A model generated the notes under the pieces. That model was given only the letters and a program-made list of their open reading frames with translations. It made no database searches and was not told where the DNA came from. A stretch of 64,000 bases of DNA, taken from assembly GCA_035635855.1 (NCBI GenBank), contig DASQAF010000012.1, positions 1 through 64,000 of the forward strand. Direction: 5' to 3'. This document shows positions 33,357-41,331 of the stretch, one piece after another. Position numbers and translations under genes: made by a program. The DNA is from UBA11740 sp035635855 (lineage in GTDB: Bacteria; Acidobacteriota; Blastocatellia; Pyrinomonadales; Pyrinomonadaceae). The number at the start of each line of letters is the position of its first letter. Position 1 is the stretch's first letter.

Positions 33357-33650
33357 CTAATCCAAGTCCAGGGGATTCCGATAAATCTTCGTGTCTTTCT
33401 CGGCCTTCTTCTTGGCTTCCTGAAACTTCTCTTCCAGCAGACGCCCGCGGTCCTTTTGAGAACTCATCTCCTGCGCAAATATCTGTTCGCGCGTCAGCTT
33501 CTGTTTATCCAGATCTTTCTTCATGTCTTCGAACGAACCGAGCGGTTTGTGTTTCTCTTCATGCGACAGCAGCGCGCCGGTGTCGGCATCGATGTTCAGC
33601 GTCGCCTCGCAACAGGGACAGATGATGGTAAAACGGTTGGAGTCACTCAT
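33357..33650 (-). CDS. Small protein with CPCC zinc-ribbon-like start and charged helix
   Basis: 97 aa from ATG 33650 (MSDSNRFTIICPCCEATLNI); a TTG 3 codons upstream is possible. The first 25 residues look like half a zinc ribbon (a strand with CPCC), followed by DADTGALLSHEEKHKP, then a long Lys/Glu-rich helix (DMKKDLDKQKLTREQIFAQE and RLLEEKFQEAKKKAEKD). Small proteins of this design occur in acidobacterial genomes beside unrelated genes; I know no function. It lies upstream of the M16 pair on the same strand with a 32-bp gap and may share its transcript. Confidence 0.75.
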   Translation of the reverse strand: MSDSNRFTIICPCCEATLNIDADTGALLSHEEKHKPLGSFEDMKKDLDKQKLTREQIFAQEMSSQKDRGRLLEEKFQEAKKKAEKDTKIYRNPLDLD

Positions 33651-33863
33651 AGGTTTCAAATCCTTATGACGCGAAAGTGCACCTCGCCGGTTGTTAAGAC
33701 GGGAATGATAGCAGCGAGAGGCGCGGCGAGGCTAGGGAGGTGTGTGGCCCCTTCCCCAGATTGGAATTCACTCCAATTGTCGGAACTTGCGATCGTCTCT
33801 AAGCCAGTGAGTGTCTGAGGTCAGTTCTCGTGACCTCGCCGAACGCGCGCAATGGCCGTAGAA

Positions 33864-34742
33864 CTATCGGTGAAAACTGCCGCCGATAAAATATCTCTGC
33901 CAGTTCTGGAAGCCTTCCTGATAACCACGCAGAAAACCGTCCCGGTAGGCCTGACTATACGAGCCGCGCCCACCGAAGATCGACAAGAAACCAAAGTCTC
34001 CGTGTTTGTAGAAGTGTGAACGCTCCGGATCATAGCTTTGATCGCGTCGCCCATCACTGGCGCCGGTAAACAAGCCGTCGCGGTAACCCCGTTCATAGGC
34101 GTCGGAACTGTATCGATAGCTCCCATAGTTCGAAGAGTTGTAAACCCTGGTGCTTTCGTAGATGCGGTTTCGATGCCGATCTCGATCCCTGTCACGATCC
34201 CGATCGCGGTCTCGGCGATCTCGATCACGGTCGTGATGACGGCCACTGTCGCGATCCCGGTCGCGATCGCGATCTCTGTCACGATCTTTGTCACGGTCTC
34301 GCTCTCTACGGCGATCTCGATCACGATCCCGGCCGCGGCTCCAGTTCCGGGAATCACTATTGGAAGAGCTGGAAGAGCGATCAGAGCTTTGCCCATCACG
34401 ACTGACACGATCGCTGTCGTTGCGACGACTCTGTGTGCGACGATTATCGCTGTTGCCCCGGCGGCTACTCGAACTTGAATTCCGGTCTCCCGTGCTTGAA
34501 CTCGAACTGCCGCTACGGCTGCTTGAACTCGAACTGCCGCTGCGGCTGCTTGAACTCGAACTACTGCTGCGGCTACTTGAACTCGAACTGCCGCTGCGGC
34601 TACTCGAACTCGAACTGCCGCTACGTCCTTCACCACCGCCACCGCGCCGACCCTGCGCCAAGCCGGTGGGTGCGGCTATGGTCAGTATTGAAGTCGCCAA
34701 TACAAGTGTGCGCAGTTTGTTCACTTTTAGGACGGTCTTCAT
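33864..34742 (-). CDS. Secreted low-complexity Ser-rich and Arg-Asp-repeat protein
   Basis: 292 aa. After a signal peptide (TLVLATSILTIAAPTGLAQ) comes a Gly-rich then Ser-rich zone of alternating S-runs and RSG units (about 40-85), a Ser/Arg/Asp zone, and a run of about 60 residues almost entirely of RD/DRDR dipeptides with a few H. The last 90 residues are different: YERGYRDGLFTGASDG and YSQAYRDGFLRGYQEGF are two versions of a YRDGxxxG motif that is recurrent in proteins of these bacteria. CAGGAGG precedes the ATG. Repeats at DNA level (GAGTTCGAGTTCAAG-like units) suggest replication slippage. No function is known; envelope or nucleic-acid/polyphosphate binding is speculation. Confidence 0.8.
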   Translation of the reverse strand: MKTVLKVNKLRTLVLATSILTIAAPTGLAQGRRGGGGEGRSGSSSSSSRSGSSSSSSRSSSSSSSSRSGSSSSSSRSGSSSSSTGDRNSSSSSRRGNSDNRRTQSRRNDSDRVSRDGQSSDRSSSSSNSDSRNWSRGRDRDRDRRRERDRDKDRDRDRDRDRDRDSGRHHDRDRDRRDRDRDRDRDRDRHRNRIYESTRVYNSSNYGSYRYSSDAYERGYRDGLFTGASDGRRDQSYDPERSHFYKHGDFGFLSIFGGRGSYSQAYRDGFLRGYQEGFQNWQRYFIGGSFHR

Positions 34743-34993
34743 ATGCTGCCTCCTGTGCCAGAATTAACAGGCACTCAACGAGAATGAAGGGTTGCGATTT
34801 TGTGAGGCAGTATACGCCACTTCTACCTTACGGGAAGATTAAGGAAATGGCTTCTGGCGCCGTACCAGGTCACGTGAGCATGTCGCACGTTTGGGGCGGC
34901 GAGGGATGTCCGGGCTGACCTTTTGAAATTCGCGCTGAAGATGAATCGACCGAACGCGTAACTGAAGAAAGACTCTCATGCTAGAAGAAAGAA

Positions 34994-35013
34994 AGAGCGA
35001 CCCGGGCCGCTCT
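34994..35013 (-). terminator. Hairpin terminator of the LEA-like lipoprotein gene
   Basis: AGAGCG and CGCTCT pair around an ACCCGGGC-type centre that itself pairs. On the minus strand the stem is followed by TTTCTTTCTTC. It lies 27 bp after the stop of the 35040-35621 gene, so factor-independent termination is likely. Confidence 0.7.
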
Positions 35014-35039
35014 TTGTTCCGACATAGGTTGGCTTCGGT

Positions 35040-35621
35040 TTAAGGGTTCACGATTTTCTTAATCGTGTTGCCGGTTTTCTTAACTCCTCGTTTGGTTACG
35101 TCGACCACGGTCTTGGCGCCGGCTTTTGACTTGTTGGCGACCGTCTTGCTGGTGTCGACGGTCTTGTCGGCCACTTTCTTGCTGGTGTCCACCGTTTTGT
35201 CGGCCACAGTCTTCGCGCCTTCCTTGGTTTTATCGGCCGCAGTTACTGATTTGTCTTTAGCCCACCCGGCCGCATCGGCTATCGCATCGCCCGTTGCGTC
35301 CAGAGCCTTCTCTGGCTGGCTCTTGAGTTCACGCTCTTCGCCGCTCGGTGAATAGACTTTCACAGTGCGGGTTCCGTTGCTGGTCGTGACCACGACTTTC
35401 GACACGCGCGGATTATTTCGAAAGGTACGGGTTTCAGTTTTCACGCCATTCTTGTCCGTAGTCGTGGTGATGTCTGAATTGTCCGGCCCAGGAGTTGTAG
35501 TCGTCGCAGTCTCTGTGGTGTTCGCATTCGCATTTGCGTTTGATTCGCTCGTTTGTTGACACGCAATTCCCAGTAAAGCTATTGCGGCAATCGTCAGTGG
35601 TATTAAGAACTTCTTACTCAT
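35040..35621 (-). CDS. Lipoprotein-like protein with LEA-type 11-mer repeats
   Basis: 193 aa. The N-terminus MSKKFLIPLTIAAIALLGIAC ends at a cysteine fitting a lipobox (with Ala at -1), followed by an Asn/Ala/Thr-rich linker. The middle part (KTETRTFRNNPRVSKVVVTT and GTRTVKVYSPSGEERELK) is a short beta-rich region. The C-terminal 90 residues repeat KxADKTVDTSK-like units, the 11-residue amphipathic pattern of group 3 LEA proteins, so an outer membrane- or periplasm-tethered helical stress protein is a fair inference. AAGGAGGAG precedes the ATG. Confidence 0.8.
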   Translation of the reverse strand: MSKKFLIPLTIAAIALLGIACQQTSESNANANANTTETATTTTPGPDNSDITTTTDKNGVKTETRTFRNNPRVSKVVVTTSNGTRTVKVYSPSGEERELKSQPEKALDATGDAIADAAGWAKDKSVTAADKTKEGAKTVADKTVDTSKKVADKTVDTSKTVANKSKAGAKTVVDVTKRGVKKTGNTIKKIVNP

Positions 35622-35955
35622 CGTCTCCTCCTTCGCGTTTTATTGAATTGTATCTGGCAAGCGATATGCCAGCAATGACCGAGGGTGACAGTGCCGTATA
35701 GTGAGGTTTTGCCAGGTCGTACTCAGCGGAGTAAAAAAACTGTACGGGAGCTCGTCGGAAGGATTGAGTGGAGTACGGAATGAGGTCAGTAAGACCTGCG
35801 GGTCAGAGCCGGGTCAAGATATCTCTTATATTGGTAGTGGGGTAATTGTGTGTTGCTTACCCACTACCCACAACTGGAACCCGCTCGCTTTCACTGATGG
35901 ATCAGTGATACGTTTTATGAGTGCCCTGGATTCAGCCTGGAAGGAGAAAAACGCC
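35622..35955. other. Upstream region of the carbonic anhydrase-like gene
   Basis: The plus-strand frame of that gene is open back to 35701 but the translation (for example SGSGVIVCC-type sequence) does not resemble the family, so it is treated as non-coding. Promoters for both flanking genes should be here; none is obvious. Confidence 0.4.
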
Positions 35956-36450
35956 GTGAAGTCTAAGCAAGACCCGATTGATTTCGAGTCGTACGTGTCT
36001 CGAAACATTGTTCCAGAAATAGGTAAGGTGGCCGGCGTCCCGCTCCTCATGCTTCAGTGCATGGATTCTCGCTACCCACATCGAACCATACAGACAATGG
36101 ACTCCGAGGGTTTACGCGGGAAATACGATCAACTGATTTTGGCCGGCGCAAGCTTAGGAGTCGTCCATAAGCGAGAGTGGCAGATCACCTTTTTGGATCA
36201 ACTTGGCTTTGCGATCCAGGAGCATGGCGTCTCGCAAGTCCTCATCCTCGATCACCGAGACTGCGGTGCTTATAAGAAATTCCTTGATCCTCCTGTCACC
36301 CCGGATGATCCGAAGAAAGAGAAAGAGGCCCACATTGAAATCTGTGAACGGGCCATCGAAGTCATCCGAGGAAAGTTCCCGCAGCTAACAAAAGTTCGTT
36401 GTTTACTTCTGCCCATCGAAACCGTTGAAGAATTAGTCACCTCGCCCTAA
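35956..36450 (+). CDS. Beta-carbonic anhydrase-like protein
   Basis: 164 aa from GTG 35956, chosen because AAGGAG (35941-35946) stands 9 bp before it; an in-frame ATG at 35917 has no such site. The zinc signature is complete: LLMLQCMDSRYPHR gives the first Cys and the Asp/Arg dyad, and VLILDHRDCGAYKKF gives His and the second Cys. LILAGASLGVV occupies the place of the AGN/GGAxN segment. The spacing and lack of the Gly-rich AGN make it a divergent relative found as stand-alone genes in many environmental bacteria. CO2 hydration is possible but unproven. Confidence 0.75.
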   Translation: MKSKQDPIDFESYVSRNIVPEIGKVAGVPLLMLQCMDSRYPHRTIQTMDSEGLRGKYDQLILAGASLGVVHKREWQITFLDQLGFAIQEHGVSQVLILDHRDCGAYKKFLDPPVTPDDPKKEKEAHIEICERAIEVIRGKFPQLTKVRCLLLPIETVEELVTSP

Positions 36451-36529
36451 TAACCTCAGTCTTGCTTTGACAATAAGGAGACAGCAACGCAAATTTACCC
36501 CACTTCCCCATGTTGGATACTTTCCCGCC

Positions 36530-37858
36530 TCATTCCGGCGTTACTCTCGCCAGATACACGGGCGCGGTCGAAACTTCTATGGAGATTCCGGACTGGTTTG
36601 TTGACACCGTGTTCAGGCCTTCTCCGAGGTGTCTTGTTAATGTGTACTGGCCGGCCGGAAGAGGAATAGTGATCCGATGCGCAGTCGGTAGAGTAGTCCA
36701 GGCCGCAAGACGCCGTTCGCCGCCTTTGGCAAAGACGAGAATGTAATCGTCATAGCTCCCCACCGCTAAACGCTCTGCGAACTTATAACCGTTGAAGAAT
36801 CCGCTGAGCGCCTTTGCCGACAGGTAAGCCGGCTTGGGTTCATAGATTGGGTCGCGGCCCGGCATGTAAGCATTGCGGACTATTCCGAAGTGATGCTCGG
36901 CTTCGACTGGATCGCTGCCATCGTCTCGCCAATCGTACCAGATCGAGATGGGAATTCCGTTCGCGGCATTCGTCAGCATTTCCCGTGCGAACATCACAGA
37001 TTGTTTGGCCTCGTCCATATTGCGCCAAGCTGAGGAATAACCCCATTCGCCAGAGATAATCGGAATGTCTTTGTTCGATAAACTTAGGTTTGTCGCACTT
37101 ACCCCGTCGCGACCGCTTCCGGTTCGATAACGAGTGATCAACTCTCGCAATCGGCAATAATCGTTTGCCGCCTCTTCCGGGCCTGACTGCCGGTACGGGT
37201 GGACTGAGACGGCTGACCAATAATCGAGCAAGCCGGCTCTGAAACAGGCTTCGAGAAAAACGAAATCAATCGTCGAGGTTGCCGGACCGATCAACTTTTC
37301 ATTGGGAACCGCGGCGCGGAAAGCGCGACCAACGGCGAGCGCCAGGGCAATGTACTCCGCGGCTTTCGGCTTTGGCGGCCAAAACATCGAGTTGTTCGGC
37401 TCGTTATAGATTTCCCAACTTACGCCGCGGTCCTGAAAGTGTTTCGCGGCCTCCACGGCCCAGCGCACGTACGCCTGGCGCGCGGCGTCGGTTCGCGGCG
37501 GCGCACCGGCGTCGTAAAGCGAATTCCCGTAATCAAGTATGAAGAGTGCGCGAATTTTGAACTGATCGAGCTCAGAGATTAATCGATCATAGGCGGCGAA
37601 GTCGTATTTGCCGCGCTCGCGCTCGGTCGCGTCCCATTTCAAATCCATTCGCACCCAGCGAAAACCCGCTTCAGCAAGCAGCTTGATTTCGCCAGGTTTA
37701 GGGTTCGTGAAGTGAATATTCACCCCTAAACCGCTTTCGAAAGTCTGGGAGTTCGGGGATGCCGACCAGGCTTGGGAACAATTGTTCGTGGTGCGATCCG
37801 CAGACGTTGATAGCAAGAGGAAGAGGCCCAGCAGAAGTAGAGTAAGCCGGAGATTCAT
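36530..37858 (-). CDS. Secreted glycoside hydrolase, clan GH-A, PslG-like
   Basis: 442 aa with signal peptide (LRLTLLLLGLFLLLSTSA). The TIM-barrel glycosidase features are GFRWVRMDLKWDATE, VSWEIYNEPNNSMFW with the acid/base Glu in NEP, WSAVSVHPYRQSGPEE, and PIISGEWGYSSAW with the nucleophile Glu, then ISIWYDWRDDG. A C-terminal beta domain follows. Length and layout resemble PslG, the endoglycosidase encoded with the Psl polysaccharide locus, and it closes this exopolysaccharide locus, so trimming of the new polymer is the likely job. A segment near residues 240-255 (YRTGSGRDGVSATNLSL) is encoded by intergenic-type repeat DNA. Confidence 0.85.
   Translation of the reverse strand: MNLRLTLLLLGLFLLLSTSADRTTNNCSQAWSASPNSQTFESGLGVNIHFTNPKPGEIKLLAEAGFRWVRMDLKWDATERERGKYDFAAYDRLISELDQFKIRALFILDYGNSLYDAGAPPRTDAARQAYVRWAVEAAKHFQDRGVSWEIYNEPNNSMFWPPKPKAAEYIALALAVGRAFRAAVPNEKLIGPATSTIDFVFLEACFRAGLLDYWSAVSVHPYRQSGPEEAANDYCRLRELITRYRTGSGRDGVSATNLSLSNKDIPIISGEWGYSSAWRNMDEAKQSVMFAREMLTNAANGIPISIWYDWRDDGSDPVEAEHHFGIVRNAYMPGRDPIYEPKPAYLSAKALSGFFNGYKFAERLAVGSYDDYILVFAKGGERRLAAWTTLPTAHRITIPLPAGQYTLTRHLGEGLNTVSTNQSGISIEVSTAPVYLARVTPE
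37100..37130 (-). repeat. Repeat core inside the glycoside hydrolase gene
   Basis: On the minus strand GAACCGGAAGCGGTCGCGAC and the bases that follow match the core of the 22900 and 23078 direct repeats (GAACCGGGAGCGGTAGCGAC) with few differences. It is translated in frame as RTGSGRDG. Confidence 0.65.
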
Positions 37859-37903
37859 TGCATTCAGGCGGCGGCGGTCGTTACCTGCGCGCCGGTCTCG
37901 GCC

Positions 37904-38713
37904 CTAATAAATCGTGCTACCGTGAAAGTCCCACAGCAGCAAGCGCGAGAAATTACCTTCGACGGCAAGCGCGGCCGCGTACGCGGGATGAGGAGACAAA
38001 TCTTCAAAGGCCCAACGCGACACCTCTGCCGGATCCACTCGGCTCTCAAGCAGCTGTGCGGGAGCATCGGGCGCAAACGAAACATCAAATTGATCGAGCG
38101 GGTGCGACAGGCCCTCGCCCCGGGCCTTGATATAAGCTTCCTTGCGCGTCCAGCAATTGAAGAAAGATCGAGTCTTGATTCCGGCGGGCATACGCACGAG
38201 TTGTTTCACTTCCGCGGGCGAGAAGAAATGTTCGGCAACTTCATCGCTGGCAAAGTCTGACCGCATAAACTCGAGATCCACGCCGACTTCTCGACCACGC
38301 GTAATTGCAATCAGGGCCAACTGGTGTGAATGCGACAGATTGAATCGAAGGTCCAAGACGTTCGGGCCGGCAGCCAGGCCGGGCTTTCCGAAAGGCCCCA
38401 GGTCGAATTGCAAGCCGGCCGCATTCGTCTTCAGATAACGAGCCAGAATTGTTCGCAGGCAGGCTCGCGCCATAACAAAACGGTGTCGGTCGCCTTCAAA
38501 CTTAAAGCGGGCGGCGCGCACTCGATCATCTTCTGAGAGTGATAATTCGAAAGATTTCGACAACTGGCCATCCAGTCTGGCGCGCCAGACGTGCACTTCA
38601 TTTGGCCAAAGCACCGGCGAGGCCGGACTCTTCTGCCACGACTGTCGCGGTAGAGCCTGCGCGCTTGGTGACCGGAAGCCACGGCGCTCAAATAAGGAAT
38701 TCATCTCCAACAT
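37904..38713 (-). CDS. 4'-phosphopantetheinyl transferase (Sfp type)
   Basis: 269 aa. Transfers phosphopantetheine from CoA to a carrier protein Ser. The motifs of the Sfp/Gsp branch are present: FDLGPFGKPGL, FNLSHSHQLALIAI, GREVGVDLEFMRS (metal-binding Asp/Glu) and FFNCWTRKEAYIKARGEGLS. It is a pseudo-dimeric, full-length protein. A second ATG 3 codons on, behind TTGGAG, may be the true start. It sits between the glycosyltransferase and hydrolase genes of the exopolysaccharide locus, but no carrier protein, PKS or NRPS gene is visible in the window, so its partner is elsewhere. Confidence 0.93.
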   Translation of the reverse strand: MLEMNSLFERRGFRSPSAQALPRQSWQKSPASPVLWPNEVHVWRARLDGQLSKSFELSLSEDDRVRAARFKFEGDRHRFVMARACLRTILARYLKTNAAGLQFDLGPFGKPGLAAGPNVLDLRFNLSHSHQLALIAITRGREVGVDLEFMRSDFASDEVAEHFFSPAEVKQLVRMPAGIKTRSFFNCWTRKEAYIKARGEGLSHPLDQFDVSFAPDAPAQLLESRVDPAEVSRWAFEDLSPHPAYAAALAVEGNFSRLLLWDFHGSTIY

Positions 38714-38754
38714 ATCTTCCTAAACCGGCTGCGTGGAAACTGTTCGGCCTAAGC

Positions 38755-39948
38755 TTACGCGCGCGCCACGTTTGGCGCCACTACCGCCAACCGCGGCCAA
38801 ACCCTCTGAGAGATGCTTTGCGAAAGTAGTCGTGCACCCGCTAATAGTTCTTCGGAGCACGACGATGGCGCCACCGAACCGAGAAATTGGAGGACGCGAA
38901 AAGTAAATACAGTTCGATCAAATTTTTCGGCATGCCGGCGCAGCGTGTACTGATCCCAACGCATGCCTTCGAATTTTTCGATCGCCTCGCCGAGAGCCCG
39001 ACTGTCCGGCTGATCGAAAAAGATTCCGGTCTTCCCTTCCTCGATCGTTTCGACGGCGCCGCCACCGCGATAAGCGATCACCGGACGGCCGGCCGCGTTT
39101 GCTTCGAGGGGCGCCATGCCAAAATCTTCTTCGCCGGGAAACAGCAACGCGCGGCAACGCGCGGCGTAGTAATTGACGACGGTGTCAGACTGACGACCCA
39201 AAAATTCGATGCGGTCATCAGCGAGCTTTTCCAGCCGCGCTCGATCGGGACCGTCGCCAATTACCACCAGGCGCCGGTTCATACGTTTGCAGGCTTCGAT
39301 AGCCAGATCGATTCGCTTGTAGGGCATTAGCCGCGAAAGCACAAGATAGTAATCGTCAATCTCGCTGGACATGTGGAAGCGGTTCACATCAATCGGAGGC
39401 GGAATAACATGAGCTTCGCGCCCGTAAATCTTTCTGATCCGAGAAGCGACGAGGCGTGAATTCGCGATGTAGTAGTTGGGCTGTTGAGAGGCGCGCAGAT
39501 CCCATTTGCGCAAGCCCCACAGGAGCATCGGCAAAGCGCCGCGGACGACCTTGCCGAAGCGCTCGCGCGCCACGTAATCGTCATAACGCCAAACCCAGCG
39601 CATCGGCGTGTGACAGTAACAAACGTGAATCGCGTTGCGACGGCGCCGCACGCCTTTCGCGTAGCCGGAACTGCTACTGAAGATTAGGTCGTAAGAAGAG
39701 AGATCGAAATGCTCGACGGCAAAAGGATAGAGCATGAAGTAGTGGCGAAAACGGCGCTCCATTGCCGGCAGCCGTTGCAGCAGCGAGGTGCGAATATCCG
39801 CTGTACGCAGACGTTGCGGCAGACTCTTAGGCAGTGCCACCGTCGTATACATTGGCGAGGTCGGAAATGAGTCGTGCATGGCTTCGGCCACGCGTTCGGC
39901 CCCGCCCATCTGAACGAAATAGTCGTGTACAAGTGCGATTTTTGACAA
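38755..39948 (-). CDS. Glycosyltransferase family 4 (WbaZ-like)
   Basis: 397 aa with a TTG start preceded by AGAGGATC. The N-terminal domain begins KIALVHDYFVQMGGAERVAE, the usual start of GT4 enzymes adding mannose-type sugars. HVCYCHTPMRWVWRYDDYV is typical of the WbaZ subgroup. The donor-binding domain has YYLVLSRLMPYKRIDLAIEA, RLVVIGDGPDRARLEKLA and FGMAPLEANAAGRPVIAYRG with the E-x7-E motif. It is the last glycosyltransferase of the locus and acts at the cytosolic face on the lipid-linked repeat unit. Confidence 0.93.
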   Translation of the reverse strand: MSKIALVHDYFVQMGGAERVAEAMHDSFPTSPMYTTVALPKSLPQRLRTADIRTSLLQRLPAMERRFRHYFMLYPFAVEHFDLSSYDLIFSSSSGYAKGVRRRRNAIHVCYCHTPMRWVWRYDDYVARERFGKVVRGALPMLLWGLRKWDLRASQQPNYYIANSRLVASRIRKIYGREAHVIPPPIDVNRFHMSSEIDDYYLVLSRLMPYKRIDLAIEACKRMNRRLVVIGDGPDRARLEKLADDRIEFLGRQSDTVVNYYAARCRALLFPGEEDFGMAPLEANAAGRPVIAYRGGGAVETIEEGKTGIFFDQPDSRALGEAIEKFEGMRWDQYTLRRHAEKFDRTVFTFRVLQFLGSVAPSSCSEELLAGARLLSQSISQRVWPRLAVVAPNVARA

Positions 39949-40058
39949 GCTGCTGATCCTCTGAACGTCTCTCTAAAGAAACGCCGAAAGGCGCTGCTTT
40001 TTCAATCTGCACTCAATTTGATTTTCAAAACTGTGGCATGCGTAGGCGGCACGTGATC

Positions 40059-41315
40059 TCATGGGCCAGATGCCCCTGCCACTCTGCTAACTTCGATGCC
40101 GTGAGCGTTGCGGGGCTCCGGGTTCTGGTCGCCGTCAAGCACGGCACGGTACAGGATCAGAACTTCCGTCATGAATCTGTCGATCGAGAAGCGCGCAATT
40201 GCGTCGCGCCGTCCATTGCTTCCCATTTTCCGGCGCAAAGCTTCATCACCGAAGAGGGTGAGCATCCCCTTCACGAGATCGTCATGATCGTGCCGCTTAA
40301 CTAACCATCCATTTTCTCCATGACGGATCATTTCCGGCGTGCCGCCTACCGAAGTGGCTAGCACCGCGGTCCCGCTCGCCAGGCCTTCAAGTACCGTGAG
40401 CGCGAACGGCTCTTCGTGAGAATTGATTATCAGTAAATCAAGGCCCTGCATGAGCTTTGGCACATCGTTCCTGGGTCCGAGAAACCTAACGCGGTCGGCA
40501 ATGCCCAGCAATACTACGGTGCGTTTGAGCTGCTCCGCATATTCTTCATCGCGATTAAAGAGGGCTTCGCCAACGATCAGCAGAATGGCATCCGGAACTT
40601 CCCGTGCCACGTGCGCGAAGCCTTCGATCAGTTCGAGCTGGCCTTTGCGCGGGGTGAGTTGCCCGACAATGCCGGCGACCGGTTGTGTATTCTTGAGGCC
40701 CAGTGCGCAACGCATCCCTTTTCTGGCATCCGTGTCGGGACGAAAGCGATCAAGATCGACTGCGTTGTGAATTACATTGATGGGCACTCGAAGGTTAAGT
40801 GGCCTTAGCAATACGCCGCGGAAACGCGTGGCTACGGCATGCGAAACGGCCAGAATGCGATTCCGTGAGGTCACGGCAGCGAATAGACGGACTGCAGTAC
40901 TAAGCGGATGCCGCGGCAGGATGTCATGCGCATGCCAGACGACCGGTACATTCAATCCTAAGGTCGCAGCCGCCATTACCAAACCCGCGCGAATACTGTT
41001 GGCATGAATGGCGTCCGGTGACTCTTCAATAATGATCTTGCGGGCACGCCCAATGACTTTGGCGAACGAGATCAGATAGTTGACAATCCGATCCGGGCGC
41101 CAGGTAAATCGCGCGTCCAGTTGTCGCAGGCCGCGCGTTCTGACACTCTGACTGGCGGCAAGTTCCATCATCCGGCTGGCGTCAGGACACACGACGACCA
41201 GGTTGAAGCGATTGCGATCGAGACGTGCAAGTATCATCGACAAAACGCGCTCGGCGCCGCTGACAGTTCCGGTGTGGTTGTAGAACAGAATCTTCAAAAT
41301 GGTACTCTCGCGCAC
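40059..41315 (-). CDS. Glycosyltransferase family 4
   Basis: 418 aa from GTG 41315; a TTG at 41297 (giving MKILFYNHTGTVSGAERVL) with GAGAG upstream is a good alternative. GT4 features are HTGTVSGAERVLSMILARL, VPVVWHAHDILPRH, AVSHAVATRFRG, GIVGQLTPRKGQLELIEGFA, VRFLGPRNDVPKLMQGLD and EEPFALTVLEGLASGTAVLA. It probably extends the repeat unit. It lies 16 bp downstream of the polymerase/ligase gene on the same strand. Confidence 0.93.
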   Translation of the reverse strand: MRESTILKILFYNHTGTVSGAERVLSMILARLDRNRFNLVVVCPDASRMMELAASQSVRTRGLRQLDARFTWRPDRIVNYLISFAKVIGRARKIIIEESPDAIHANSIRAGLVMAAATLGLNVPVVWHAHDILPRHPLSTAVRLFAAVTSRNRILAVSHAVATRFRGVLLRPLNLRVPINVIHNAVDLDRFRPDTDARKGMRCALGLKNTQPVAGIVGQLTPRKGQLELIEGFAHVAREVPDAILLIVGEALFNRDEEYAEQLKRTVVLLGIADRVRFLGPRNDVPKLMQGLDLLIINSHEEPFALTVLEGLASGTAVLATSVGGTPEMIRHGENGWLVKRHDHDDLVKGMLTLFGDEALRRKMGSNGRRDAIARFSIDRFMTEVLILYRAVLDGDQNPEPRNAHGIEVSRVAGASGP

Positions 41316-41331
41316 AAGGTGGCAGCTTGCG

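Noticed and set aside
33821..34642. Ala/Val/Arg-rich open frame of 273 codons overlapping the Ser/RD-rich gene in another frame
   Set aside because: It is the frame-shifted reading of the same DNA repeats, has no signal peptide or domain, and lacks the ribosome site that the chosen frame has.
37904..38713. Phosphopantetheinyl transferase as evidence of a polyketide or peptide cluster
   Set aside because: No carrier protein, synthase or tailoring genes are present in the surrounding 25 kb; the neighbours are exopolysaccharide genes.
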